The notes under the pieces: generated by a model
What the model saw: the letters and a program-made list of their open reading frames with translations, nothing else
What the model was told of the DNA's origin: nothing
Databases searched by the model: none
From: an uncultured bacterium
Lineage (GTDB): Bacteria; Verrucomicrobiota; Kiritimatiellia; CAIKKV01; CAIJXV01
DNA: 64,000 nt
NCBI GenBank assembly: GCA_903824675.1
Contig: CAIJXV010000013.1
Location: 95,616 to 159,615, forward strand
Direction: 5' to 3'
Part shown: positions 17,025 through 25,917 of the stretch, one piece after another
How the letters are laid out: each line of letters begins with the position of its first letter
Position numbering within the stretch: position 1 is the stretch's first letter
Made by a program: the position numbers and the translations under genes

Positions 17025-17849
17025 ATGAGACTGATCAGGAGAATGGCACTCGGTCTTTGCGTTCCGTTTCTTGCGTATTCCGCCTATGCAGCGCAACTTC
17101 CTTCCATTTGCGGGGAGTGGACTGGCTCACGCCCTCCCAATGGAACGACCCGGCCCAATGAACAGAAATGGGTTCTGACATTTGATCGCGACAAGACGTT
17201 TGGGCTCGTCATATTCGAAGATGCCAGTGCGCTTCCTGGTGTCGAAGGATGCTATGAATCCAGCGAGACAAATATTCTAATCGATTTGTTCGGGAACCAA
17301 CAGATTCCCTTGACTTACACGTTGCGTGAGGATGTTCTCACATTACCGTTTTCCGAAATCACTAGGCAACTCGGCTGGGGAGACGGGGTGGACAAGTTTG
17401 TGCGAACCAAGTCAGGCACAAACCTGCTATCAACGACCCACAGCGCAACTCTGGACGCCGGTCGGTATCGAGTTGAATTGAATGTATCGGACAAGAACAA
17501 GAAGGATGTCCTTATAGCTGCCTTTGGGGATCACTACAAAGAGGCCACTGCCAAGCCAATTGATGTGGGTACATGCCACGTCTATCGGTTGAAGTATCGC
17601 AATATTATCAAGTTTCCATCTGGGCCTTTTGGAAGCCCGTCATTTGATGGAAAAGATTTCAAGGTGTCTTTCGCCTTCTCACGGCACTTCACTGCGGACT
17701 TGGAGGGCACTACCGCGAACGCTAAGAAGATCACCGGGACATTCAGAGGGCGGCAGGCTGCAGTTGCAGGGACGTTCACTGTGAAATGGGCCAGCGGACT
17801 CGATGAAGATACTGGAGGCGAACAGATGGACACAATCGGCTCCCCGTGA
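17025..17849 (+). CDS. Exported protein of unknown function, 274 aa
   Basis: ATG 17025 follows TGGAGAAAAGAAA and opens a signal peptide MRLIRRMALGLCVPFLAYSAYA; an in-frame ATG 23 codons upstream is rejected. Mature part begins LPSICGEWTGSRPPNG and is rich in beta-strands (WVLTFDRDKTFGLVIFED, YRVELNVSDKNKKD, FKVSFAFSRHFTADLEG, ITGTFRGRQAAVAGTFTVKW). The last part resembles a small lipocalin-like or META-type barrel describing binding, but no family is assigned. Stands alone on plus strand with its own promoter-like site. Confidence 0.6.
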   Translation: MRLIRRMALGLCVPFLAYSAYAAQLPSICGEWTGSRPPNGTTRPNEQKWVLTFDRDKTFGLVIFEDASALPGVEGCYESSETNILIDLFGNQQIPLTYTLREDVLTLPFSEITRQLGWGDGVDKFVRTKSGTNLLSTTHSATLDAGRYRVELNVSDKNKKDVLIAAFGDHYKEATAKPIDVGTCHVYRLKYRNIIKFPSGPFGSPSFDGKDFKVSFAFSRHFTADLEGTTANAKKITGTFRGRQAAVAGTFTVKWASGLDEDTGGEQMDTIGSP

Positions 17850-18018
17850 TCCGATGCCTGTTCTGCTCCAACGATTCCCAGTCTTTTCGTAATGAAGCTC
17901 ATCCCCGGTACAACCCTCTCCAGTAGTTACAGTTACTTTTCCTTTGAGAATGGTAACAATGACCAACAGAGAAATTTTATTTAGCACAGATGTTGCTGGC
18001 ATAGGTAACATATCCGCG

Positions 18019-18261
18019 TCATTCCCACTTCGACTTGTAATCATTATCCAGATTTCGCCTCACCTCCTCAATCGAACGCAAAGCCGCATTTGTATCACCT
18101 TTTCGCACCTCGGATTCAATTTGCTTCAGATTTTTTGAGAAAAGACCGTATTGTATTGCTACGTGGGGGTGAATGAGTTTCTGCCCTATCCAAATCCCTA
18201 CAACAAGTGCTACGCTAACAGGAATAGCCCTTGATAGAATACGACCCCAAGAAATGTTCAT
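18019..18261 (-). CDS. Small membrane-anchored protein, 80 aa
   Basis: Begins with an amphipathic and then hydrophobic segment (ILSRAIPVSVALVVGIWIG, residues 7-25) and continues with a charged helix (FSKNLKQIESEVRKGDTNAALRSIEEVRRNLDNDY). Shaped like a signal-anchored protein with an extracytoplasmic helical domain. Divergent from 18476 across repeat copy 2. No family recognised. Confidence 0.5.
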   Translation of the reverse strand: MNISWGRILSRAIPVSVALVVGIWIGQKLIHPHVAIQYGLFSKNLKQIESEVRKGDTNAALRSIEEVRRNLDNDYKSKWE

Positions 18262-18320
18262 GTTGTGTTCCCCTTTCTATCCGGCTTCCGTCCCTTAACC
18301 TAGAATGAACGAATGAATGC

Positions 18321-18437
18321 CAAAATTCGCACCCCAAATATACCCGAATCTTATGCCATTTTCAGGGAGACGCAAGGATAGAACGGCTTTTCATCCCCTA
18401 AAATCACCTAGACCGCCCCCTTTGCTGGCAGTATAGT
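18321..18437 (+). repeat. Promoter-bearing repeat, copy 2 (copy 1 at 13821-13941)
   Basis: Nearly identical to 13821-13941 over about 110 bases. Includes a full promoter-like pair: TAGACC (18409-18414), 17-base spacer, TATAGT (18432-18437), well placed for the gene at 18476. Placed between two divergent genes as copy 1 is. Confidence 0.8.
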
Positions 18438-18475
18438 GAATTCAGTGGGGATGACATCGGGTTGTAGATTAAATA

Positions 18476-18958
18476 ATGAACCAGAAACCCAAAACAGGGA
18501 GGGATAGCATCGGACGGCTTCGGTATTATCTCCGTCAAACGAAACAGGGCATCCCGATTTCAGCGGCGATGCTTGCTATTGTTCTCATTGGAATTTGGCT
18601 TTCAGGACATTGGTTTCGGGTTCCAGTATGGCTTAAAACGATTTTGATTGGCGTGGCGACCTTTTCCTTCGTCATGGAAACGGTTTCGTTCTTTCACCTT
18701 AAATCAAAAATCAATCGGATTCCCAAAGAAACGAACGAGTTATTTAAGTATCACTACGGGCAGGGGGTACACCTCATTGCTTCCGCTCCACCCCCGCTAA
18801 AAACAGGTATTGAAGTTGCTATTGTAGGAATGACAGAACTCGATCAGGAGCGGGAAATATTGTCCGTTCGGTGTCCTATTGGTAGCCATGTTTACTTGAT
18901 TGAATATCCAGACGGATCATCGGTTGAAGTGCCCCAAATCTTTATTGAACCCGCATAA
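18476..18958 (+). CDS. Membrane protein of unknown function, 160 aa
   Basis: Basic N-terminus (MNQKPKTGRDSIGRLRYYLRQ), then two membrane segments (GIPISAAMLAIVLIGIWLSG and VWLKTILIGVATFSFVMETVS) and a cytoplasmic or periplasmic C-terminal domain with strands EVAIVGMTELDQEREILSVRCP and HVYLIEYPDGSSVEVPQIFIEP. The latter reads like a small beta-barrel (OB/NfeD-like) domain, but I cannot assign it. Promoter lies in repeat copy 2, giving a leader of about 32 bases. Confidence 0.55.
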   Translation: MNQKPKTGRDSIGRLRYYLRQTKQGIPISAAMLAIVLIGIWLSGHWFRVPVWLKTILIGVATFSFVMETVSFFHLKSKINRIPKETNELFKYHYGQGVHLIASAPPPLKTGIEVAIVGMTELDQEREILSVRCPIGSHVYLIEYPDGSSVEVPQIFIEPA

Positions 18959-19169
18959 TAAGCATTTTTGAGGACGAATCCCCCCCCCTTTTTTCATACC
19001 TTCAACGGCTAATTTTTACCGTCGTTAGCTGGTTAATTCTGGTTGTCCTTGGGGGGCAGGAAGCAAAAACAGGAAAAAAGTTGCCACCGAACTTGCCACG
19101 GGACAATTCCGCAAAAACGGCTAAAACCTAGGGAATGCAATAAAACCCAATAGAATCAGGGCAAAAAAA

Positions 19170-19245
19170 TGGAGCGAGCGAAGGGAGTCGAACCCTCGAC
19201 AACTACCTTGGCAAGGTAGCGCTCTACCAACTGAGCTACGCTCGC
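19170..19245 (-). tRNA. tRNA-Gly (GCC)
   Basis: Clover-leaf read on the minus strand: acceptor GCGAGCG/CGCTCGC, D-arm with TAGCTCAGTTGGTAGAGC, anticodon stem CTACC/GGTAG around TTGCCAA (anticodon GCC), T-arm with GGTTCGACTC, discriminator T, and an encoded CCA. Confidence 0.97.
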
Positions 19246-19437
19246 TTCCTTGAAAGCGCGCCTTTTATAGCAAAAGCCATCCGCCCCGTGCAACTATTTT
19301 TTAAAATCGCCCGGCGCAATAGGCACATGGCGATTCCGTGGGTGGCACAACGCTCGATCGGGATTGCTATTCATCCCGGTAACTTTCTTTGATTTCGCCC
19401 TGTATGGGTTCCTTCCGCTCCCCCGGCGAAGGGAAGG

Positions 19438-19639
19438 TCTCACGCGGAGGCGCGAAGGGCGCTAAGGGAAGCAGGGCCGTGCGGTGAGCGCTCACGGGAC
19501 GTGATCGTGCACCGCGCGTCCGGCCCCGTTTTGTAGGATTTTTCAAGAGTAGCAGCCGCGCGAGGCATCCCGCATCCAGGCGGGACTCGTCGCGCGGCTA
19601 TCAGGACCTCGGCGACCTTCGCGGCTTTGCGTGAGACTC
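19438..19639. repeat. Structured repeat element with TCTCACGC / GCGTGAGA ends
   Basis: Opens with TCTCACGCGGAGGCGCGAAG and closes with GCGTGAGA, an 8-bp inverted terminal match. Inside are a stem AGCCGCGCGA / TCGCGCGGCT (near 19555-19600) with an inner GTCCCGC-type pair, and a paired GGGCCG...CGGCCCC block near 19464-19532. The ends resemble the widespread dispersed TCTCACGCAAAGGCGCAAAG element family seen in many environmental genomes. Confidence 0.55.
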
Positions 19640-19738
19640 GTCGGAGTTTACGCCGTTGCGGTATGACCTAACAGCCTATTGCCTAATCCGCTACAGCCTT
19701 CGCGTCCCATAGGGACGCCAGTGAAATTAAACCTACTA

Positions 19739-19860
19739 TTGCAAGACCACCATCGGGTGGCATTCCAATCGCTCCACGGTCAGGGCGATCTTTCCATCCC
19801 GGACGGCATCTTGGGTCAAATCAAGAGAACGATCACACGCTATGGCCTCTCGGATTGATC
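19739..19860 (-). pseudogene. Possible gene remnant (about 38 codons)
   Basis: Minus-strand frame without start codon encodes REAIACDRSLDLTQDAV followed by DGKIALTVERLECHPMVVLQ and a TAG. The residue mix looks coding and unlike the surrounding palindromes, but an in-frame stop lies directly upstream, so at best it is the tail of a decayed gene. Confidence 0.25.
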
Positions 19861-20113
19861 GGCCGCATCCCCCTCACCCCACCCCTCCCCCGCGCCGGGG
19901 GGAGGGAGGATTGGGGAAAATGTCGGCTTGTTCGTAGCGGGCCCCCTCCCGCGCCGGGGGGGAGGGAGGAAGCCATAATGTGGTACGACACCAACCTGCA
20001 TCTGATTTCTTCACACCTTCATAGATCTGGCTCTATTCCGGTCCTGCTTCCCAAATGGCCCAACCTCGTATTTTCAGTTGGTAACATCGCAAAAATATTG
20101 TTTCAATCAGCGA

Positions 20114-20926
20114 ATGAGTTTTATCCCTTCTGTCCAGGAACCCGAAACGCCGACCCGCCCGGCACTCTGGTTGATTTTTCGCGGGACTGACATCCTGGTT
20201 CATACGGAGCCCCTTCACGCACCGGAACTCCCGACCGGACTCGAGTTCCCCTTCCCGACCCTCCCCTTGCTTCGCCGCCAATTTCTGGGTCATCAGGATG
20301 AGCAACCCTGTTTTTCAGCCGAAGCGGAACCCTCCGCCCCCCCACCCGCAGGCTATGACTGGGTCGGCTTGCGCAGTGTATTCGGGCGTCTGCCGGATGC
20401 GCTCTTCTGGCTGGCGGCCCGGGCGGTCCAGATCATGGACTGGGATCGAACCCATCAATATTGCAGTCGCTGTGGCCAACCCGTTAAGGCACGTCCCAAC
20501 GAACGATCCAAGGAGTGTTCCGCCTGCGGCTTCCTGGCCTTCCCCCGGATCGCACCGGCGGTGATCATCCGCATCACCCGCGGACGGGAAATCCTTTTGG
20601 CCCGGGGCCGGCATTTCGCGACGGGCATGTTCAGCGTCATCGCGGGATTCGTCGAACCCGGGGAAACCCTCGAACAGGCCGCCGTGCGCGAAATCAAGGA
20701 AGAGGTCGGCCTGGACGTGTGCAACCTCCGGTATTTCGCCAGTCAACCGTGGCCCTTCCCTCATTCACTCATGCTCGCCTTCACCGCCGAATATGCGGGC
20801 GGCGAAATCCAGGTCGATCTCGACGAATTGGAGGAAGCGCATTGGTTCTCACTGGACCGACTCCCCACCTTACCCGGCCCCTTAAGCATCTCCCGCCGCC
20901 TGATCGATGATTTCGTTAACCGGTGA
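20114..20926 (+). CDS. nudC: NAD(+)/NADH diphosphatase or NAD-decapping hydrolase NudC
   Basis: 270 residues from ATG 20114. Order of parts: N-terminal domain (about 1-100), zinc ribbon YCSRCGQPV ... ECSACGF with four cysteines, then a Nudix domain with GFVEPGETLEQAAVREIKEEVG (the GX5EX7REUXEEXGU box) and, right after it, SQPWPFPHSLM, the SQPWPFPxS/LM signature that separates NudC from other Nudix enzymes. NudC cleaves NAD(H) to NMN(H) and AMP and removes NAD caps from RNA. All metal-binding glutamates of the box are kept, so it should be active. The in-frame ATG at 20078 would add 12 residues that do not fit the family. Confidence 0.93.
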   Translation: MSFIPSVQEPETPTRPALWLIFRGTDILVHTEPLHAPELPTGLEFPFPTLPLLRRQFLGHQDEQPCFSAEAEPSAPPPAGYDWVGLRSVFGRLPDALFWLAARAVQIMDWDRTHQYCSRCGQPVKARPNERSKECSACGFLAFPRIAPAVIIRITRGREILLARGRHFATGMFSVIAGFVEPGETLEQAAVREIKEEVGLDVCNLRYFASQPWPFPHSLMLAFTAEYAGGEIQVDLDELEEAHWFSLDRLPTLPGPLSISRRLIDDFVNR

Positions 20927-21313
20927 AGAGTCGGAACGAATTGACCCGGCATCTTCTGACTGATCGGGAGAATCAGTTCAACCGTGAACCCGAAGGCACG
21001 GCCCATCCCACTCACCCCTCACCCCGCCCTCTCCCGCAAGGGGCGAGGGAGAAGCAGAGCGCCACCGCATAATAACTTTAGCGGGATCATTCCCTGGAGC
21101 GAAGGATTACCTCATCCCCGGCGAGGGAGAGGTCGGACTCAATCGCCGTTACGGCGCATCGAGCCCGGGTGAGGAGGATCCACCTTCTCTCCTTCCGGCA
21201 AATTCCAAATTTTCCTGTGGCCACGACCTCAAATTAAAGCTATATTTTTGCCCTGTTTTCTCTCTATCAAGTTGGCCCACTTGGAGGCATTCCCTCCAGA
21301 GAAGGAGTCGATC
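20927..21313. repeat. Intergenic CCTCACCCC/GGGCGAGGG palindromes
   Basis: No gene. At 21008-21052 a CCCTCACCCCGCCCTCTCCC / AAGGGGCGAGGGAGAA palindrome, and at 21110-21175 a second CCTCATCCCCGGCGAGGGAG unit ending CCCGGGTGAGGAGG. These are the common dispersed REP-like palindromes of many environmental bacteria. Confidence 0.6.
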
Positions 21314-22882
21314 ATGGCGCGTAAAGTAACCATTATTGGGGCGGGGAGTGTCGGTTTTACACGGGGCCTGATGCGGGACATGCTAGCCGTCCCGGAACTG
21401 GCCGATACGGAATTCGCTTTCATGGACATCAATGCCCAGAATCTCGACATGCTCGCCCAATTGGTCCGGCGCGATATCGAGTTCAACAAACTCCCCGCCC
21501 GCATCACGACCACCACGAATCGCCGCCGCGCGCTGGAAGGCGCCGATTATGTCTATAACGTCTGTCGTATCGGCGGTCTCGAAGGCTTCGCCACCGACAT
21601 TGACATCCCCCTCAAATACGGCATCGATCAGTGCGTGGGCGACACCCTCTGCATCGGCGGCATCATGTACGGCCAGCGCAATGTCGCCGCCATCCTCGAT
21701 TTCTGCCGCGATATTCGCGAAGTCGCCCAGCCCAACGCCCTCTTCCTCAATTACGCCAATCCCAATGCCATGAACACCTGGGCCGCCAATCAATACGGCA
21801 AGGTCAAAACCCTCGGCCTCTGCCATGGCGTCATGGGCGGCCACTGGCAGATCGCCTCGGTGATCGAATTCCTCATCAACGGCGAAAAAAAACCGACCGA
21901 CAAGGGATTCAAGCCCGTCACCGTCAAGGACGTCGATATCATCTGCGCCGGGATCAATCACCAGACTTGGTATATTCAGGTCAAATACCAGGGCAAGGAC
22001 TGGACCGGCCGCCTGCTGGAAGGTTTTTCAAAACACCCTGTCTATCAGAAAACTGAAAAGATCCGCATCGATCTGCTGCGCCGCTTCGGTTATTACACCA
22101 CCGAATCCAATGGCCATGTTTCGGAATATGTGCCCTGGTACCGCAAACGTCCCGCCGATATCCGCCAGTGGATCTCGCTTGATTCATGGATCAACGGTGA
22201 AACCGGCGGCTATCTCCGGGTTAGCACTGAGGGACGCAACTGGTTTGAAACGGATTTCCCGAACTGGCTCAAACAGGATCCCTGGAGTTACGCCCCGGAT
22301 AAACGCGGTCATGAACACGGCAGTTACATCATCGAAAGCCTGCTCACCGGGCGCCCCTATCGCGGCCACTTCAACGTGCCGAACTGCGGATGCATCACGA
22401 ACCTGCCCGATGATGCCATCGTGGAAGTCCCCTGCTATGTCGATCGCAACGGGATCAGTATTCCCAAGGTCGGCGATCTCCCTCTCGGTTGCGCCGCGGT
22501 CTGCAATGTCTCAGTCAGCGTTCAACGGTTGGCCGTCGAAGCCGCCGTTCACGGCGATGTCGCGCTCCTGAAACAAGCAGCGATGATGGATCCGCTGACC
22601 GGCGCCGTCTGCGATCCGCGTGAAATCAGCCAGATGGTCGACGAGATGTTGATCGCCCAGGCCCAATGGTTGCCGCAATACCGGAAAGAAATTCCCAAGG
22701 CGCAACAACGCCTGAAGAGCGAGAAAAGGCTCGGGACCAAAGTCTGGAAGGGCGCCGCGCGCTTGAAAACCAAGTCCGTCGCCGAAATGCGCAAAAACGC
22801 CCAGGAAGCCCGTCAAAACGCCCAGGCCGCGGATAAAGCCGCCGCCAAGCGTAAGGAACAGGTGACGCGGCGGAAGGCCTGA
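21314..22882 (+). CDS. Family 4 glycoside hydrolase (alpha-galactosidase/alpha-galacturonidase/6-P-glucosidase type)
   Basis: 522 residues from ATG 21314, preceded by AAGGAGTCGATC. N-terminal Rossmann motif VTIIGAGSVGFTRG binds NAD, as in all GH4 enzymes. NYANPNAMNTWA, GLCHGVMGGHW (Cys and His of the Mn site) and DVDIICAGINHQTWY follow the MelA/LplD branch of the family. The enzymes oxidise C3 of the sugar, eliminate, and re-reduce, so they accept alpha- or beta-linkages; the exact sugar cannot be told. The C-terminus carries an extra 50-60 residue Lys/Ala-rich tail (KSVAEMRKNAQEARQNAQAA, DKAAAKRKEQVTRRKA) not usual in the family. No signal peptide: cytoplasmic. Codon use is strongly biased to NNC, suggesting high expression. 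Confidence 0.85.
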   Translation: MARKVTIIGAGSVGFTRGLMRDMLAVPELADTEFAFMDINAQNLDMLAQLVRRDIEFNKLPARITTTTNRRRALEGADYVYNVCRIGGLEGFATDIDIPLKYGIDQCVGDTLCIGGIMYGQRNVAAILDFCRDIREVAQPNALFLNYANPNAMNTWAANQYGKVKTLGLCHGVMGGHWQIASVIEFLINGEKKPTDKGFKPVTVKDVDIICAGINHQTWYIQVKYQGKDWTGRLLEGFSKHPVYQKTEKIRIDLLRRFGYYTTESNGHVSEYVPWYRKRPADIRQWISLDSWINGETGGYLRVSTEGRNWFETDFPNWLKQDPWSYAPDKRGHEHGSYIIESLLTGRPYRGHFNVPNCGCITNLPDDAIVEVPCYVDRNGISIPKVGDLPLGCAAVCNVSVSVQRLAVEAAVHGDVALLKQAAMMDPLTGAVCDPREISQMVDEMLIAQAQWLPQYRKEIPKAQQRLKSEKRLGTKVWKGAARLKTKSVAEMRKNAQEARQNAQAADKAAAKRKEQVTRRKA

Positions 22883-23282
22883 TGATCGGGCGGTACCGTC
22901 CGAAAAAAGCAAAGCCAGACCTATGAAGGTGTGAATAAATCGGCCAGAAACGGTCGGGGTGGCACCCGACCCTCCCAACACCTAAGAATAACCGTCGGTA
23001 TTTACAAGGGAGGGACGGCTGCCACGCCGTCCACCGATTTGTTCACAGGTTCTATGGACTGGCTTATGCGTTTAGCCGTCCGGTAGAAGCTGTAAAAAAA
23101 TAAAATCCTGACGGTCGGGACCCTTCGGCTTCGCTCAGGGGAGCCGGAGCCTGACCCTCCACTGGAGGGATGACCTCCGTGTCGTCCACGAATTAATTCA
23201 CGGTTTTTTACGCCCGGCTGGTCGCCGTTATGACGGATGAGATCACCGGCGTGCCCCTCTAGCCGGTTGGCGCAATATCGGT
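22883..23282. other. Intergenic region with inverted-repeat half
   Basis: No gene seen. Holds the 50-base segment 22982-23031 whose inverted copy is at 25918-25967, and a CCCTTCGGCTTCGCTCAGGG palindrome near 23129-23148. Confidence 0.55.
22982..23031 (+). repeat. 50-bp repeat, inverted partner at 25918-25967
   Basis: Matches the reverse complement of 25918-25967 at 45 of 50 positions by eye; the last 26 bases are identical and contain a stem GGACGGC-TGCCAC-GCCGTCC. The two halves enclose the BNR-repeat gene and the 25.65 kb repeat. Confidence 0.75.
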
Positions 23283-25598
23283 CTATTTACTGAATTTCAA
23301 CGTCCCCCGAAACACGCTCGCTCCAAAAGTCGTCACATACACGATCCGTTCATCCTGAGGATCGAAAGCCACCCGTTGAATATTCGAGAAAGGCAGATTT
23401 TGAACTGGCGCAAATGTTTGTCCGTTGTCCTGTGACAAAAAAAGGCCCTCCTCCGGCGCCCCCTCGGTCAACGTCATGTAAATCCATCCCTTGCGACGCG
23501 GATCCAGATAGGCCCCGAAATGTTCCGGTCCTTTCCGGGCCAGCAGAGACCAGCTTGCGCCTCCGTCAGTGGTCCGGTAAAGCCCGCCTTCTTTACGCGG
23601 ACCGGCATCCGCCACGCTCAGATAAATCGTCCGGGAATCAGCCGGATCAACGGTAAAATCCTTGGGCCAGAGGAATCGTTTCGCCGTTAGCGATTCCCAA
23701 CTCTGAGTGGCCGGGTTCAGCCGGAAAAGACCTACCCCGTCCTCCTGAAAGATCCGCCCCACCCGCAACGCGGTCACCAGGGCAAACAGGGTCCCATCCT
23801 GATGACGGAATACCCGGGTCACCCGCCGATTCTTTTCAGACCCCAACCCCTGCCCCACCGGCGCCCAGTGTTGCCCTCCGTCCTCGGAACCATAGACCCC
23901 ATGATTCCAGACCGCCGCAAACAAGCGCCGCCGATCGCGCGGGCTTCGCGGATCGACGATCACCGAGGTCGTCGCGGAAACGGGCAACCCGACAGTGACG
24001 GGTTTCCACGTATTCCCCGAATCCATGCTCAGGCAGACACCCCCCGCCCCGGACGATTTATGGCGATTCTCGATAATGTTGCCATTGGGGATATCATGCA
24101 CATCTGAAAAGGCACCCCATATTTTTCCCGGAATGTCGGGATCGAACGCCAACTCGTAGCAAGTGTTCTGCCAGGGTGCGCGTCCGGTTTTCCCCCACCA
24201 TTGCCAACTTCGTCCGCGGTCGGCGGACCGGGCCAACCCGATATCGGTGTAGGCGATGTAATGGCGCTCAGGATTCAGGGGGTCTACATAATAATTCCAG
24301 GTGGTCGTCACCCCAAGTCCCTGGGGTCGCCAACAGGCATCCCGGCCGGTCCGGGTTAAATCGGCGCTTTTCGACATCGCACTCACCCAGGTGCTCCCGC
24401 CATCGCGAGTCAGGTAACATCTCCCGCTATCCGAAAACAGGACTCGCCGCGAATCGGTCGGACAGATCGCCCAACCCAGGCCCGCTTCCTGAAAATTCTG
24501 GCCCAGAGTGGCCGTCAACCAATTCGGCTCGACATTATAAAGCCCTTTCCAACGGGGATCGGAATAAAAGGTCGCCTTCCAACTCTCGCCGGCATCTTCC
24601 GATTTCCAGACGGCATTATGATAAGGCGGGGAAAATCCTGTACTGGTGTTGAAAGCGTAAACGGTGTCGGGCTTCTCATCACAGGCCAGCAGGCCGGGAT
24701 ATTGCGCCACCGGGCCATCCGCCCACTCATCCATTTTCCGGATCCCCCGGTTAATCTCGCCTTTCATCACGCTCTCCCAGGATTCGCCTCGATCGCGCGA
24801 TCGATAGATCCCCCCGACATATTGGCCGGCCAGATCCCTGGCCGGCACGGAACAATAGAGAACGGTTTTTCGGGTCCGGGGATCCGATCCCCCCGCAAAT
24901 GAGCGAATCTCGGTCCACGGCAACCCGTTCGTTTTGGGAAACCAGGTTTGGCCTCCGTCATCACTGCGATAAACGCCCTTCGTCGTCCCTGAAAACAGCG
25001 CCCGGTTACCCGGTTTACCCGTCCGTTCAAAACGAAAGGACAAGGGCGTTCCCTCAATCCCCGAACAGGTTTCCCAATGGATCCCCCCATTGATCGAAAG
25101 CGCGACGCCGGACGAAGTTCCCACCAGCATCCATTCCGGTTGATCGGGATCGATCGCGATTCCGCCGACCAATTCCGCCTTGAGATCCCCGATGGGTTGA
25201 AAGGTTTGCCCGCCATCCCGCGACACCCGCAGGGAGCCGGACCAATCGTGCGCGGCAAAAACAACCTGGGGATCCTGGGGGTGAAAAGCGGGTCGACACC
25301 GGATATTCCCACGCAATTGCCGATGATGAATGAGCGCCCAGTCGTGACCGCCATCCTGCGAAAGATACGCCCCGCTCATGTCGCAATTGAGCATCATACG
25401 ATCCGGATCGGCCGGACTGATGGCGGGCGTGAACATCGCCCCGCCGCCGCCCAATCCCACCATTTCCCACTCGAAACAGACCGCGGTCGGCGAGGAGGTT
25501 TCCTGGGCTTGCGCGGCCATTCCCAAACCGATCATCAAGGCCAAGACGGCCCCCCTGATAGGCCTTCGGCGACCAGGTCGTTGTTCTCGATGTTTCAT
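23283..25598 (-). CDS. Exported BNR/Asp-box beta-propeller protein (GH74/sialidase-like)
   Basis: 771 residues. Signal peptide in residues 1-32 (GAVLALMIGLGMAAQAQE). About eleven Asp boxes (S/T-x-D-x-G-x-T/S-W) occur along the chain: YLSQDGGHDW, RVSRDGGQTF, YRSDDGGQTW, YRSRDRGESW, WKSEDAGESW, YLTRDGGSTW, ARSADRGRSW, CLSMDSGNTW, YGSEDGGQHW, YRTTDGGASW and FLSQDNGQTF. The number and the opening GGGGAMFTPAISPADPDRM recall the two-propeller GH74 xyloglucanase fold, though catalytic aspartates cannot be placed by eye. Likely a periplasmic or secreted glycan hydrolase or binding protein. It stands opposite to its neighbours between repeat-rich segments. Confidence 0.75.
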   Translation of the reverse strand: MKHREQRPGRRRPIRGAVLALMIGLGMAAQAQETSSPTAVCFEWEMVGLGGGGAMFTPAISPADPDRMMLNCDMSGAYLSQDGGHDWALIHHRQLRGNIRCRPAFHPQDPQVVFAAHDWSGSLRVSRDGGQTFQPIGDLKAELVGGIAIDPDQPEWMLVGTSSGVALSINGGIHWETCSGIEGTPLSFRFERTGKPGNRALFSGTTKGVYRSDDGGQTWFPKTNGLPWTEIRSFAGGSDPRTRKTVLYCSVPARDLAGQYVGGIYRSRDRGESWESVMKGEINRGIRKMDEWADGPVAQYPGLLACDEKPDTVYAFNTSTGFSPPYHNAVWKSEDAGESWKATFYSDPRWKGLYNVEPNWLTATLGQNFQEAGLGWAICPTDSRRVLFSDSGRCYLTRDGGSTWVSAMSKSADLTRTGRDACWRPQGLGVTTTWNYYVDPLNPERHYIAYTDIGLARSADRGRSWQWWGKTGRAPWQNTCYELAFDPDIPGKIWGAFSDVHDIPNGNIIENRHKSSGAGGVCLSMDSGNTWKPVTVGLPVSATTSVIVDPRSPRDRRRLFAAVWNHGVYGSEDGGQHWAPVGQGLGSEKNRRVTRVFRHQDGTLFALVTALRVGRIFQEDGVGLFRLNPATQSWESLTAKRFLWPKDFTVDPADSRTIYLSVADAGPRKEGGLYRTTDGGASWSLLARKGPEHFGAYLDPRRKGWIYMTLTEGAPEEGLFLSQDNGQTFAPVQNLPFSNIQRVAFDPQDERIVYVTTFGASVFRGTLKFSK

Positions 25599-25648
25599 GA
25601 CGTCACGTTAAACCATTTCCCCTGAATATCAATTCCAAACCTCGCCAT

Positions 25649-25857
25649 CTGATCATTGCCTAATGTCCGCGTAGTGGTGGTCCCCGACAAGTTCGGGCCG
25701 CGAACGGACGGCTCGCCAGAGTCTCGCCCTCCAAAGGTCAATCTATACAAGATGGATAACTCTTCCCTGGAGGGCGAGACTCTGACGAGCCGCGGGGGCA
25801 ACGGGTGAAACCTGTGGTCGCCATTCGGCGATGCGCTCTTACGCGATGATTAGGGTC
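25649..25857. repeat. Dispersed palindromic repeat, copy 2 (partner at 7251-7457)
   Basis: Aligns with copy 1 throughout. Its main stem is 24 bp with one mismatch: arms 25709-25732 and 25769-25792, loop of 36 bases containing AATCTATACAAGATGGATAA. The copy is flanked by a 14-bp direct repeat ATCTGATCATTGCC at 25647-25660 and 25861-25874; the first overlaps the element's own start. Confidence 0.82.
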
Positions 25858-25917
25858 GACATCTGATCATTGCCACGCGCATCCAGGCTGAAGATGAAAT
25901 ATGTAGGTGAAAAAAAC

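Larger units (their letters stand above)
19246..20113. other. 868-base gene-free region of structured repeats
   Basis: Contains the structured element at 19438-19639, a gene-like remnant on the minus strand (19739-19860), and two GC-rich palindromes CCTCCCCCGCGCCGGGGGG-type at 19883-19910 and 19942-19971. No complete gene. Confidence 0.6.

Noticed and set aside
19855..20190. 111-codon frame before nudC
   Set aside because: Composed of palindromic repeat translation, no RBS, overlaps the nudC start in another frame.
21383..21961. 192-codon minus frame inside GH4
   Set aside because: Same antisense effect of biased codons; GH4 motifs on plus are decisive.
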